Of a stretch of DNA of 64,000 nucleotides, positions 22,620 to 34,069 are shown in pieces. The notes below the pieces were generated by a model. It was not told the origin of the DNA. It did no database searches and saw only the letters and a list, made by a program, of their open reading frames with translations. How positions within the stretch are numbered: position 1 is the first letter of the stretch; each line of letters begins with the position of its first letter. The stretch spans positions 2,914,001 to 2,978,000 of the forward strand of contig NC_134932.1 in the NCBI RefSeq assembly GCF_051020765.1, given 5' to 3'. A program made the position numbers and the translations under genes. This DNA is from Lasioglossum baleicum (lineage: Eukaryota; Arthropoda; Insecta; Hymenoptera; Halictidae).

Positions 22620-23600
22620 ACGAAGGTACGAGGTGGAGGCGCGAGAGCACACAAGCTGAGGTATGAGAGCGCAAGGCCGCGAGCGCTGAAGCTTGGTAGC
22701 GAGATAGAGGCGGCGCAAGAGTGCATGAGCGGAGACGCGAAAGAGCACGAGCGGAGGCACGATGGCGGAGGCGCGATAGCGCACGAGCGGGAGCGTAAGA
22801 GCCCACAAGCGGCGGTGTGAGAGCGCGATCACGGAGGCGCGATAGCGCGCGAGCGGAGGCGTGAAGACGCACGAGCACAAGTGTAAGAGCGCACAAGCAG
22901 AGGTGCGAGAGCACTAAAGTGGATGCACGAGAGCGGAAGCGCGTGAGCGAACGAGAGCGGAGGCGCGTGGGCGCACGAGAGCGGAGGCGCGTGGGCGCAC
23001 GAGAGCGGAGGCGCGTGAGCGCACGAGAGCGGTGGCGCTGGAGCGCGCGAGCGAAGGTGCGAGATCACGTTAGCGGAGGCGCGCGAGCGCACTAGCGGAG
23101 GCACGAAAGTGGAAGAGCGGAGGCACGAAAGCGCACGAATGGAGGCGCGAGAGCGCACGAGCGAAGGAACGAAAGCGCAACTGCTGGAGCGCGGAAGCTT
23201 GGTAGCGAGATAGCAGCGGCGCTAGAGCGCACGAATGGAGGCGCGAGAGTGTACGAGCTGCGGCACGAGAGCGCAAGAGCGCGAGCGCGAATGCTTGGTT
23301 GCGAGATGGCGGATGCGCAAGAGCGCACGAGCGGAGACGCAGAGCGCACGGGCGGAGGCTCGAGAGAGCAAACGCAGCGACCCGAAAGTGCAATCGCGGA
23401 AGTCCGAGAGTGTAAACGCGGAGGCCCGAGAGTGCAATCGCGGAGGCTCAAGAGTGCACGAGTGCGTGAGCGGAGACACCGGAGCGCAGGAGCACGAGAG
23501 CGGACGCGCGAACGCGCACAAGTGGAGGCACGCACTCGCGAGAGTGGAGACGCGAGAACATAAGAGCGGACGCGCAAGCGGTGTAAGTCAGGACGTGCTC
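22620..23600. repeat. CG-rich minisatellite, about 1 kb
   Basis: Degenerate tandem words such as GAGCGCACGAGCGGAGGCGCG with a period near 26 bases, alternating GAG(A/C)GC and GGAGGC(G/A)CGA. The long open frames on the minus strand (repeated LRSRA-type peptides) arise because the repeat lacks stops; they show no domain. Confidence 0.85.
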
Positions 23601-23689
23601 CTGGAGGCGGTCCTCGGTGGCGGCGATGACTTCGACGAGTGCTGTGGTCAGGAGCATCGGACGGAGCAGCAGTACCATCGGACGAGGCT

Positions 23690-24094
23690 GGAGTGACTTG
23701 ATGAGCGGCTACGGATGATGGCTCGCCTGTCGGTGCTGACTCCATGGATGTTGAGGCGGGGGTGATGCTCATCGGTTGAGTCGGAGGCGCGGGTTGGGAG
23801 CTTCTTGCGCATGGTGCGCAGCGCGGCGTCAGTGTCGATAACCAGTTCTTCACATTCTTCCCACAGATCCCGGATGAAATAATCATGCGTTTTTTGTTGG
23901 TTCAGACAGAGCTCGAGGAGATTTGCATGGTTTGCACGGAATTCATCCCAGTTGCGGAAGAGAGCCTCATACCGGGTCTGTATGTAAGCCGCTGTGACGA
24001 TGTCCATTTTCTTCGTCGGTAGATTGCTGAGGATTTCGCCGATGGTCTCGTACAGTTCGACTTGTCTGGCGAAGAGTGTGTTGGCCATTGTCAT
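23690..24094 (-). pseudogene. BEL/Pao-type gag, N-terminal fragment
   Basis: From ATG at 24094 (MTMANTLF) the minus-strand frame reads a DUF1759-like gag start: RQVELYETIGEILSNLP, RYEALFRNWDEFRANHANLLEL, HDYFIRDLWEECEELVID. The frame then turns into serine-rich and repeat-derived sequence. A tRNA-Tyr primer site and a short LTR lie upstream, as in the intact BEL element near 37 kb. Confidence 0.72.
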
Positions 24095-24306
24095 TTTGAT
24101 CACCGGTGTTGTACCGAACGCGAGGTCACGACACAAGCCAGCGCGACACAAACACCAAACACGCGAGTGGTAGCCGACGGTTAACGAACCGATTTGAAAG
24201 TCCCGTGCGATTCGCCTGTAACTTGCACGCGTGTACTGCTGCGTTTTCACCACTGCGTTACCCACTGATTATGATCTCAAATTTAGATGTTGAAAGCCGC
24301 CGATCT

Positions 24307-24324
24307 ATCCGGCTCGAAGGACCA
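24307..24324 (-). promoter_or_regulatory. tRNA-Tyr primer binding site of the BEL relic
   Basis: ATCCGGCTCGAAGGACCA on the plus strand equals the 3' end of insect tRNA-Tyr with CCA, so the minus strand holds the primer site. The same 18 bases occur at 37016-37033. Confidence 0.78.
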
Positions 24325-24329
24325 AAAAA

Positions 24330-24438
24330 TGTTGGATATCGGATACGAGGATCAGTGGGAGTCAGTGGGTTATAAATTGCAGCTAGTACACGTTGTTTCA
24401 CACACACGTTTAATGAGCGTACTCAACAAAACACAACA
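24330..24438 (-). repeat. Probable short 5' LTR of the BEL relic
   Basis: Plus-strand TGTTGGATATCGG...CACAACA: TG...CA termini directly beyond the primer site. 109 bp is very short for an LTR; it may be an internally deleted one. Confidence 0.45.
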
Positions 24439-24482
24439 ATGAAATACATTAACTTATGTGCAAATGCGGTGCTACGAATGAA

Positions 24483-24703
24483 TAATTCGTCTTGAGTGGC
24501 GGTTACGCGAGAGCGGTGTAACGAAGGTAGATCCGCGGTGGCCGTTAACAGTGATCTGGTGATCTCGATCAGCAGGTGCGTAACCGAAAATCAAGCGTTC
24601 GGCGTATCGCGAAGTGGGGAGTCGCGCGGCTGACGTGACGTCATCCGCTCGATTACGCGATGTCGGTTGGAGCGGATCAGCCGAGTCTAGATCGGCCGGA
24701 ACA
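24483..24703. repeat. Right copy of the 220-bp direct repeat
   Basis: See 22321-22544; ends GGCCGGAACA, followed by the inverted flank CCTTGTAAATTA. Confidence 0.8.
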
Positions 24704-24787
24704 CCTTGTAAATTATAATTTTAGGAAAATCTTTTTTTCATATAATTTCATAAACCAATGCTTCTAATTGATTATAAAAAAAATCAG

Positions 24788-24791
24788 GTCG

Positions 24792-24826
<35 letters not shown>
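24788..24826. repeat. (CA)n microsatellite
   Basis: About 18 CA units in a row. Confidence 0.95.
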
Positions 24827-25065
24827 TTGGTACAATTATAAAAAATTTATTCTGTTTTAAACGGCGTTCGAATACATTCGTGACTCACTGTAAATGTCGT
24901 AAATTACAGAGATGTTCATAAGTACGAAAACGATAATATGTAAGGTTAAATATTTTATAAGTATAAAAATAAAAATTTTGCACTATAGGATGAAAAGGAC
25001 GGCGCAAGTGTGCGTGTGTGACCTTATATTATTTAAAAAAGCTTTTGTTATAAAAGTACTTCTTT

Positions 25066-25605
25066 CTGCAGCCCTTTTGAGCCATGTCTTCATGGAGACT
25101 TCTCTCTGTTTCTTTTTGATGAATAGAAATGTCTTCATCTATTTGCTGCATCTGAAAATTAAAATTTCAATTTAATAATATATTCAATTGTGTATACAAC
25201 TGAATTTCAAAAATAATAAATTAAATGTGAATAATTACCTATCATTACTTTGGCGAATTTCATAGTATCGAATCTTTTCTTTTGCTTTTTACCTAGCCAT
25301 CTGTACTGAAAATCCGTAGTTTCTTCAGCCACTTCCGCATTTACCTTTGATTTGCATAGCTATCTGAAAACATTATAATATTATTATAATGTACAACATT
25401 ATATATACCTATGACATTATTTCGGTTCTTCATAACGGTTTCACAATCAGAACTGATAAATAACAGTTTTAAACCTTTTCAGAACCATTTCACTCTCTGA
25501 TCAAATAAAATGGGTAAACTTCCGTAGCACCCAAATGAGGTCTTATCCGCTGGCACGTTACTGCTTTTTTTAATGTGGGTAGTTCGCCGATAGCCCTATA
25601 GTACC
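25066..25605 (-). pseudogene. DUF4806 relic of element B, internally deleted
   Basis: Minus strand. An exon 2 start with its acceptor (TTTTCAG at about 25370) reads KVNAEVAEETTDFQ and runs straight into exon 5-type sequence YRWLGKKQKKRF...KFAKV, so exons 3 and 4 are lost. A donor GGTAATTATT matching element A follows at about 25247, then a decayed last exon (DAAN at about 25155, two stops). The 5' flank (25505-25605) matches the spacer before DUF4806 in element A. It lies downstream of the element B transposase on the same strand, which supports the two-gene order. Confidence 0.75.
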
Positions 25606-25812
25606 ACAATTTTGCTGACTTTTTATAAGCACAACTGCAATGTTACAATTGGCTTGGACAAATAGAATTATAGTAAGTATACAGAAAAGGTTAAACCTCT
25701 TGTAACCTTTTATGCATAATTACCATAACTATTATATACATGCGTGCTAAAAAGTGTTGAACGATGAAGCTAGACTACAAAATACAATGGAAAAGATATC
25801 CGAACATATGTA

Positions 25813-26497
25813 CAGTGACGCCCAGTAATATTCGGACACTGTTAAAAAGACGATAACTTTTTTAATATTGTACTATACGATTTGAACATTTTTGGGAATC
25901 TAGAGCTATTAGTTTATTACATGATGTGAAAAGAAATTATTTCAAAAATTGCATTTGATCGGAATTGTTGAGAAAATACTAAAAATTGCATTTTACAACT
26001 TTTTTATGCGGACCTATATTGAAATTTTAAAAAATATGTTTTTTAGATCTGTGTCAATTATATGCACTGTGAAAGTTTCATCGAAATCCGTTGATGCGGG
26101 CAAAAACGACAGGCATTGAAAGATGTAAGAATTCTTAGATTTACTGCAGTTAGAGGCCGAAAATCGTGAAAATCTGCAAATTTTACCATCATTAAACTTT
26201 GTAGCTCATTGCAACGTCGACCGATTTTGACGAAATATTCAGAATATATTTAATTGACACAGATCTACAAAACGTATTTCGTACATTTTCAATACAGGCC
26301 CACGCAAAAATGTTATAAATTCAACTTTTAGTATTTTTTCTACAATTCCGATCAATTGCAATTTTTGAAAAAATTTCTTTTCACATCATATAATAAACTA
26401 ATTGCTCTAGCTTCCCAAAAAAATTCAAATCGTATAGTATAATATTAAAAAAGATATCGTCTTTTTCAGAGCGTCTGAATATTAATTCGTTTCACTG
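25813..26497. mobile_element. Tc1/mariner-like MITE, TIR CAGTGA, TA duplication
   Basis: Ends CAGTGACGCCCAGTAATATT and the reverse of CAGTGAAACGAATTAATATT; TA on both sides (25811-25812, 26498-26499). The arms pair over about 300 bp. Related arm sequence at about 56390-56520. No coding capacity. Confidence 0.78.
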
Positions 26498-26500
26498 TAC

Positions 26501-26670
26501 TTATAAAAGACAATGTAGCAATGGGAAAACAACAATTTTTTCTTCAATTTCTAATTTAATATATTTCGCGAAAACATCAGTAACGTTGAAAATTTCAGAT
26601 TCGGATGATTTACAGGGACTCTCATAAAAATCTTTTAGATATAAAAATTTTCTACCAACTATCTTGTATA
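26501..26670 (-). pseudogene. Element B transposase, C-terminal piece
   Basis: Minus strand: VYKIVGRKFLYLKDFYESP and KYIKLEIEEKIVVFPLLH, homologous to the end of the element A transposase (same YKI.GRKFL.LKDFY and VFPMLH words). Stops at TAA 26501-26503, next to the MITE. It is separated from the rest of the gene by the Transib insertion, and the frame joins exactly across it. Confidence 0.85.
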
Positions 26671-26675
26671 CGTCG

Positions 26676-29576
26676 CACATACGGCCGAATGACCAAATTA
26701 CGACGACAAAAGTCGATTTAACAATTTTCTCTAAACTAATTTCAAATATCATCATTACGTACTCTAAGAAACGGCCCAAAATGTAGCGTGAAAATTGTTT
26801 TTGTTAACGCAACGCAGTAGTCGGTGCACCTGTGCAAAGTTAGGCTATGGTTCGGATGGTGAATCTCAGTTGTTCGCGTCAGTAATTTTGACGACGTAAT
26901 TGCGTTAATTCTGTTTTCTCCAATTGAAATTCGCTAAATTTTCCACATGGATATTGAAGCGTCAGGTTCGTACGTTCATCTGCAATTATTGTTAACACAA
27001 AGATAAGTTGTACATACTGTTAATATACTATATTGTATCATATACTATTCTTGGTTAGGAAATATTGATATGCTTACTTTAGCTAGAGTTACAAAAAAAG
27101 TTCCAAAGAGTACCCCGATCTTTCTTTACTAGTTCGAAAAAATGGCTTATAACTAATATAAAAAATTAAAAAATGAGTCCCCCCTTTGTCCCTTCGATCA
27201 ATAGAGCGGATTCTTTACAGGTAGTCGCGTCGACCGTGCTGTATAGGCGATAAAGATTACGAGAAAAGAACTATTTGAAGTGTTAAGAAGTGAACAATTT
27301 TTCAAGTTTTCGTCATTTAAGTGTAATGAACGATTGTTAAAGTATATATTCGACAAGTTTAGTGTTAGTGAACATTCTGAACATTGTACAATACAAATAA
27401 AATGTCTAGTTAAAGTGTTTGTTTCGAAACTTTTGATGAAATGGCGTGGTTGTAAATACACGTACGACCGTTTTAACAACAAAAACATGAAATGGCTTCA
27501 CGAAGACTTGAATCTTCCACAAATACAGCCAACTTTGGAGCAAAAGAAGCTGGGAAGGCCAAGAAAATCATTTGAAGAGTGTTCTGGACGCAATAAGCAG
27601 AGACAAATTAAGCAAATTGTAACAGATGTCAGTTCAGAAAAGCTGTGCTTGGCTGTACAATCAAGCTTAGTGAAGTCAGGGAAGAGAATGACAGCCCAAG
27701 TTGTGAAGTGGGCTACCCAATCTAGCCCCACCAGATTAAAAAAAATGAAAAAGGTGCATGATACTCCATCCTCTGCTACTATAAGACCGTACACCCCAGA
27801 AGAAGCTTTAGGGCTCATAGTGGATCTTGGATTAACTAAAGAAGATTATCTAACGCTGCGTCTTGGAGCAATAGAAAGAGGGGCTGATATTTATCCCTCC
27901 TATCATTTGATAGCAGAGGCAAAGAAAAAGTGTAATCCTGCAAATGTTAAGACAACTGAAAATGGGGCTGTGGTGCCACTACAGGATATTCTTACTCATA
28001 CTGTACAACGTCTGGCAGAAGTACAGGCTGATGTAATACTGCAAAATATTTCGGACGATTGTGATACCATCGAAGTTTATTATAAATGGGGTCTAGATGG
28101 CAGCGGTGGGCACAGTATATATAAACAAAATTTTGCCAATAATTCCGAATATGCGGATTCCAACATCATTTTATGTACGATTGTGCCATTACAAATGTCT
28201 GAATCTAATGGCAGTAACACAAAAATATATTGGAAGAACACGACACCATCATCGACAAGACATTGCCGTCCAATTGGCTTCAAAATAAAAAAAGAAAATG
28301 CCCAACATGTGAAAGAAGAGTACAACGAAGTACAAACACAGATTTTGCAATTGGAGCCCACAGTACTTGTTTTAGGCGTTAAAAAAATAAAATTTAAACA
28401 TGTTGCTATATGTACTATGCTGGACGGAAAGACTGTCTACATTTTGACTGATACTTTAAGTTCACAAAATTGCAATGTCTGTAAAGCTAGCCCTAACGAT
28501 TTTAATGATCTACAAAAACAAAAGAACAGGGTCTGTGATGACGATACCTTCAAGTATGGCATCTCTGTACTACATGCTCATCTTAGATGCTATGAGTATT
28601 TACTGCATATAGCATATAAATTGGAATTGCAGCAGTGGCAAGCAAGAGGTGAAAATGCAAAGGAAAAAGTAAAAGAGAGGAAAAGTAAAATAGTGACTGA
28701 ATTTTATAAAAAAATGGGACTCGTTGTGGATTAGCCTAAACAAGGTGGTGGCAATAGTAACGATGGAAATACAGCGCGGAAATTGTTTAAGAATCCTTCG
28801 CTCGTTTCCCAAATAACTGGAATCAATAGCGATTTAATAGAAAGATTTTCAAATATACTTTCCATTATATCTTGCGGACACTATATTGAAGAAGATTTAT
28901 TTAAAATATATTGTTTTGAAACAGCACAGATGGCTATTTCACTTTATGGTTGGTACAAAATGAGCGCCAGTGTTCATAAATTGTTAATACACGGAGCTGA
29001 TATTATAAAATCTTTACCTTTACCAGTTGGCCAACTGTCAGAAGATGTAATTGAGGCGGGCCATAAAGAGTATAAAAAATTAAGACAATATCACTCCAGA
29101 AGAACTTCAAGAATCAACACCAATAGTGACATATTTAACTGGATGCTGGTATCCTCGGACCCTCTTGTGACAAGTACGCGAAAAACCACGAAAAAAACAA
29201 AGCAAAGTTTAATCAGGTTGTATTAAGCATGCTAAGATTGCCTACTTTCTATAACGATAAGCTTGATGATGATGCTATTTATGATGCTGATGATAATGAT
29301 GAAAATAACAATGAGGATGTAAAATAATATTTTTATTGCATATTATATCTCAAATAAAACTACAGAAATAATTTAGTGTTTTAATTTATTTAATTCTGTT
29401 TTAATTAAAATAATATGGACCCTTAACCCTTTTTTATGACACCAATTAACCCTAAGTAGCTACTTTTCCGATGATTATTATTAAGCAGTCTTCTTATAAG
29501 CGTTTCTAACCAGAATGTCAAATAAAATCTCATTTCATATTTTTGTCGTCGTAATTTGGTCATTCGGCCGTATGTG
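26676..29576 (+). mobile_element. Transib (RAG1-related) transposon, full length
   Basis: 36-bp perfect TIRs start CACATACGGCCGAATGACC; duplication CGTCG at 26671-26675 and 29577-29581. Transib elements are known for GC-rich 5-bp CGNCG-type targets and CACA-starting ends, which fits. 2901 bp, one transposase gene on the plus strand. Inserted in the element B transposase; removing it and one CGTCG restores that frame, so the insertion hit a gene that was still in frame at this point. Confidence 0.93.
27280..29226 (+). CDS. Transib transposase (RAG1-core-like), one in-frame stop
   Basis: Cut-and-paste transposase of the superfamily that gave rise to RAG1. Open from 27247, but the first ATG in frame is 27436 (MKWRGCKY); translation may start there or in an unseen 5' exon. 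Seen: GRPRKSFEECSGRNKQRQI; LTLRLGAIERGADIYPSYHLIAEAK; KWGLDGSGGHSIYKQ with the first Asp at about 28096; LDGKTVYILTDTLSSQNCNVC with the second Asp at about 28424 and a zinc-site CX2C; LHAHLRCYEYLLHIAYKLELQQW; and IEAGHKEYKK with the Glu at about 29054, then SSDPL. A TAG at 28732-28734 (after GLVVD) interrupts a frame that otherwise continues PKQGGGNSNDGNTARK. The track thus shows two ORFs (to 28734; from 28783). All three acidic residues are kept. Confidence 0.9.
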
Positions 29577-29581
29577 CGTCG

Positions 29582-31018
29582 CCTGATAATATTACATTTT
29601 GAACAAGAATTATGTCACCATTTACAAGAGAACAACAGTTATTTGGCTCACTAGTTTTGAAACTGAAATGATGGAAATCAACGCGTTTAAATTGTTTACT
29701 AGCTTCAACATTTCGTATTAAGGGACCGTCAAAATGTTCATTTCTAAAAATGGGAAATTTACGACTATGCATCTTTTCTTGCTTAAAAATATGGCATTTT
29801 TCCGAATGCCGTTTTACTATTTGTTCTAATATTTTATCACCCATTCGAATAGATGTTAAAATAGTTTGTAAAAAATTTTTAAAATGGATAGCTCCGAAAT
29901 CGTGCAATGGCCCATGATTTCTTACATCTTCCGCAATGTGTAACAGATTGTGCACATTGTGAGAGATGTGCTGTGCTCCATATAGTATTCCAAATGTTTT
30001 AACGAAATAATTTAACAACTCGGATGCATAGTCAATTAATGTAAAATATTTCGAATTGGATAATATAATGGTTGCTACATGCAACGAAAGAAAATTATTG
30101 TACCGATCTCTACTTATATTATTTAATAAGACTACTGGGTCTGTATAAAAAAGAAATTGCCTAAATTCCGTTGCTTTCCATCGTTTCAGGTCATTTAAAC
30201 CTCGTGACTTTCTATTAAATTCTAATGGCATGCACTTTGCCAGAGAAACTAAGGAATTTGATATATTAAGAGATTTCGAATGTGACATTTTTGTGGTAGA
30301 TTTTCCACAGCACCATAAGTTTAAGAGTAATTTCTTCATTACCCCCAAACAAATTAAATGCATGTAATCAAGTGGAAAAGAATTGATCATGTCAATGCCC
30401 GGAATATTTTCTAATAAAGTTGTACCCGCGTGATGATCTTCATCAATTTTCGATCTAAACTCAACGTCAGTTCGCAATTTAATATTATTTACGTCTGGAA
30501 AATATACCCTTTTATCAATATAATCTCCTTCAATATGGCATTTTGTGCAAGAATGATATCCGGTATAATATTTTATGCATTTGATAAAAGCTTTTGCGAG
30601 AGCATCACAAATAAAAGATTTTATTTGTAAATGGTATAAATGTTCATTAATTAAGAATCCACTATTAGTAAGAACTATTGCCTCCTCAACAAAATCGAAC
30701 TGTTCGCGTCTTTTGGTTTCTCATAACCATGGTAAATATTGATCATATCTACATGTGTATATCCTGCTATACTACAAAGAATTGGATATACTTCGCTCCT
30801 AGAACTCTTTGATAATGGAAGACCGTCAATATTAACATTAATTTGAATTGTATTATGTGTAAAACAAGAAATGTCTACAAACTGACATAGATTTAAAATG
30901 GCATTCTTTAAACCAAAATGGTAATAATGCCCTGGCTCAATTGGTTTGGTAATGACTGCCTTACATGTTTTTAAAAGAGTTCTAGCATCCGTGGGTAAAT
31001 TAGGAATGGACTCCTTTA
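29582..31018 (-). pseudogene. Element B transposase, central piece
   Basis: Minus strand. Homologous to the element A transposase: NIDGLPLSKSS (near 30830), HYYHFGLKN, then frame damage near 30700-30500, then an open frame 30477-29582 with HHAGTTLLENIPGIDMINSF, LDYMHLICLGVMKKLLLNLWCCGK and HNLLHIAEDVRNHG. Both Asp motifs are kept, but frameshifts and stops make it inactive. Bounded on the left by Transib and on the right by a solo LTR. Confidence 0.88.
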
Positions 31019-31022
31019 ATAC

Positions 31023-32167
31023 TGTAACGTTCCGATTTCGCGGTGCCCTGTAGCTTAGGAGTGAACCAGGGTTCGCAGGTAAGTAAATGAAATGAAGGCG
31101 AAATCGGGTAACGAACTAAACTTTATTCCGCTAAGTGCGGTTTAATGAAAATAGTATTACAAACAGAAAATCCTTCCTGCAGACCGGCGAATCCGGTCGC
31201 GTAACAAAAATATATTCTGGTGGCTGTGTTGACAGCGGAGTGGGCCTACGGCCTCTCGTTAGTTGGATCGGCGTCCCGTGTCTAGTGGTGAACAGAAAAG
31301 ATAATCCGGCGATAATTATAAAACGGTAATTATAAAGCGATCAGGCGGTCAGGTGCAGTCGATATGTACTGATACGCGACGAATGCTTTCGTGGAATCGG
31401 TTCCGAATATTCGGCGGTACTGAACGCAGTATCGAACGGCGCGGGACCTCGCGGGGTCGTCACGATTATGCGCTGGAAGGTGGGAGGTGGCAGGATACGG
31501 TCGGAGGTTACGGCCCGAAGCAGCGTAGGCGCCGCGGTTTTCCCCCAGAAGCGCCTGAGAGACAAACCACGGTTCGTACGTATTTCAGAGGCACCTGAGA
31601 GGTTCGTACCCGCCGCCGCCACACCAAATCGCGACGTTTGACCTCAGAGGTTTGATTCACGGACAGAGCCGGAGGCCAGTCGCTCCGTGCTGGACGGTCG
31701 GAGAGCCGAGTGGTGCCGCAACCCTCGCACAGAAGCACCTGGGTGACGGGTTACAGCCGCACGCACCTTAGAAGCACCTAAGGGTGTTCGTGCCCACCAC
31801 ACCGACACGACGGGTCCGGTCCAGCCAGGGCGATGGCACGGCGATCTCCGGGAGCCGGGACACGGTGGGGAGTCGTCTCCTGAAACTCGTGCTTCCAGCC
31901 TGCGTTCTGGACGGATGTATAGCTCTGAAAAGGGCTCGTACAGTCCGGTGTGCACGGGAGTGGTTCCAGGCGGACTCCGCTCGTTCGGTATTCCGGCGCG
32001 ACTTATATAGCGCCCGAAAGCGCGGACCATGGAGAGTGCCGCTCTCGGTCGGCGGCCGCGGCGCTCTCGGATTGGCGCGCGCGTGTGTCGCTGGAGTTTA
32101 TAAATATAAGTCGCCGTCGTTCGCTCCCTATTTACGCGTCGTTCGCGGCGAGGTACAGCTCGTCGCA
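31023..32167 (-). mobile_element. Solo LTR in the element B transposase (duplication ATAC)
   Basis: Plus strand begins TGTAACGTTCC and ends CTCGTCGCA; ATAC at 31019-31022 and 32168-32171. Removing it restores the transposase frame. Minus orientation is likely: TATA boxes at about 32005 and 32100 and an AATAAA at about 31122, all read on the minus strand. 1145 bp, GC-rich. The minus-strand ORF across 31644-32171 is LTR read-through, not gene. Confidence 0.87.
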
Positions 32168-32171
32168 ATAC

Positions 32172-32531
32172 GAAAAGTAATCTATTAATCGCGACATGTG
32201 GAATATTATGTTGTACAGCCCATTCCGCTAAACTAACACGAACATTTATATCATTACTGTCCGCTAATAACCCGCGCGTTGAATCTGTGAAATTCTGACT
32301 TTCTGTAGTCCCTCTAAACTGAAGATTTTCTACAGAAATGTCAGTTTCAATACTACTATTCGACAAAAAATCTGAATAAACTAATTCATTGTTTTCATTG
32401 CTTTCATTGCTTTCATTGCTAATTGTACTTCTGTCCGATGAAACAGAAGCTTCCTGATGAAAACCATCGTTCGATAGACGCGATCTTTTAGCACGCATAT
32501 AATATTTTTCATTTGCCCTTCTGCCAGTCAT
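32172..32531 (-). pseudogene. Element B transposase, N-terminal piece
   Basis: ATG at 32531 on the minus strand (MTGRRANEKYYMRAKRSR), a basic start like element A's MPGKRKLQKYYRRAKKS, followed by an acidic, Ser/Asn-rich stretch and LAEWAVQHNIPHVAINRLL. Upstream on the minus strand CAG/ATAAGT at the place of the 5' UTR intron of element A suggests a decayed donor. Confidence 0.85.
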
Positions 32532-33555
32532 GTTTGAATGAATAATAAATAATAAATATAAAATAAATACTTATCTGAAATGGAAATGACAAATTCCACC
32601 GACACAATTGTTGATGGTACCAAAGCACTCGTCCACACTTTTTATTAAGAATTCTGCGAACTAAACTAAACTGAGCAAACTGAACTTAACTAAGTTCACA
32701 AAAAGCGAGCTAATAAAAATGTGTTAAAAACGCAAAGCGACGTGATGACGGGACGGTCCTTGCTTCGCTGCGTCCAGCTATATCGTACAGTTGTACGGTA
32801 GCACCGAAGCAAGCGACGGTTGATAAAACAAGCGACGATCGATGAAACAAGCGACGAGTCTTGTGCTAAAGCTTCGAGAACGTGCTTCAGAAATCTCCTG
32901 TGATCTTGTGATATATATCATCGTTATTATATACTTCATATTTAGACAAGTAAGTATTTTCATTGTTATTATTTGTTACCGTTAGTGTTTTTGCTTACGC
33001 CATTCCGTTAAATTATTTTATTTAGTTACGCACATAATTGATCACACACACTTTAATTTAGAATAACTTTTTTATGATGGGATAAAACGAATTCAATTTC
33101 TCTGTAAGGCTATTATAATTCTGAATTATAAACGATCAAAAGTAGTAAAAATGGCACGTATAAGCCGGAAATCATGAAAAATTGTAATCTTTATCACTTT
33201 TGATCGTTTATAATGCGTGAAGCAATTAACCAATCTCAATGAAAGTTTTAGAATTTATATAATTTATACAAGTTTACAAAACACATATTTTAAATTTTCG
33301 TTATTGGCCCAGTTGAAAAAGTTGTGAAAATCAATTTCTACTAAGGTTTGTTAACATATTTAACAGACTTCATCTACTAAACAAATCCTTCTAGCCTTAC
33401 AAAGAAATTGAAGTCGTTTGGTCTATTCCTAAAAGGGTTAGTCTGATTTAAAGTGTGTGTGATTGCGGCATACAATGATGAAGGAAGACCCCGCGGCATA
33501 AACTGTGAAAATATTTCTTATACATTAATTAGATATAAATTTTACAGAACCTAAG
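32532..33555. other. Interval with a foldback repeat, no gene
   Basis: CG-richer first part with AAGCAAGCGACG repeats (about 32805-32860), then an AT-rich foldback at about 33065-33435 (CAATTTCTCTGTAAGGCT against its reverse near 33395, and an inner TGATCGTTTATAA pair). Ends in a splice acceptor before 33561. Confidence 0.5.
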
Positions 33556-33560
33556 GAAGT

Positions 33561-34006
33561 ATGAAATCGTGGACGATTGTAGAATTCCTGCAAGATGGTA
33601 CGGTAGAGGCAGTGCCCACTTCGTGGCTGATAGAAGATTATTGCCATTGGCCCTCGTTTCCCCATGGCCGATTGACGAAGGCCATGAAAGCGTGCGGGGC
33701 AGTAAACAAATGCTGGCTAAAACACGCGGTTAAACATTTTAAGAATGGCACTTTTGGTGAGTTAAAGATTTTATAATATGATGAAATTAAAATAATTACA
33801 TATGTATAATTTGAAAATGCTTTCAGATAATTATGCAACGGCAAGGGCCAAGGCGAAAGTGGCTGAGGAAACTTCTGACTTACAGTCAGAAGTTGAACAA
33901 AGTCAACTCAGAAAGAGAAAAATTTTAGAAATTGTGAGCGACACCGATGAAGAATTGGAATCGGTATTGCCTCCGCCTCCGGCGCTAAAAAGACGAAACG
34001 AGTTAG
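33561..34006 (+). pseudogene. Second DUF4806-type gene, first two exons only
   Basis: Exon 1 33561-33756 (MKSWTIVEFLQDGTVEAVPTSW) and exon 2 33827-34006 (NYATARAKAKVAEETSDLQSEVE...DTDEELES) match element A in sequence, exon borders and phase. Donors GGTGAGT and GGTACGT and an acceptor TTTCAG are intact. The remaining exons are missing: from about 34070 the sequence is unrelated. It is divergent from the element B transposase, so it probably comes from another element copy. Confidence 0.82.
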
Positions 34007-34069
34007 GTACGTAAATAAAAGATTTTATGCTGCTTTATGCAAATTACTTAATTTCTTTCCATATAAATA

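Larger units (their letters stand above)
22222..24775. other. Composite block: inverted 60-bp flanks around direct repeats, BEL relic and minisatellite
   Basis: AGAAGCATT...TTTACAAGG at 22221-22280 is repeated in reverse at 24712-24766. Inside, a 220-bp segment is directly repeated at 22321-22544 and 24483-24703 (TTGAGTGGCGGTTACGCG to GATCGGCCGGAACA) with few changes. If bounded TGAG...AACA these could be LTRs, but I see no duplication and the homology starts 9 bases before TGAG, so a segmental duplication is as likely. Confidence 0.6.

Noticed and set aside
22309..23886. Long overlapping ORFs on both strands rich in Arg, Ala and Ser
   Set aside because: They run through a CG-rich minisatellite without stops; no domain and both strands are open, which points to repeat artefact.
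31644..32171. Transposase frame continuing past 32171 on the minus strand
   Set aside because: The extra codons lie in the solo LTR; homology to element A stops at the ATAC duplication.
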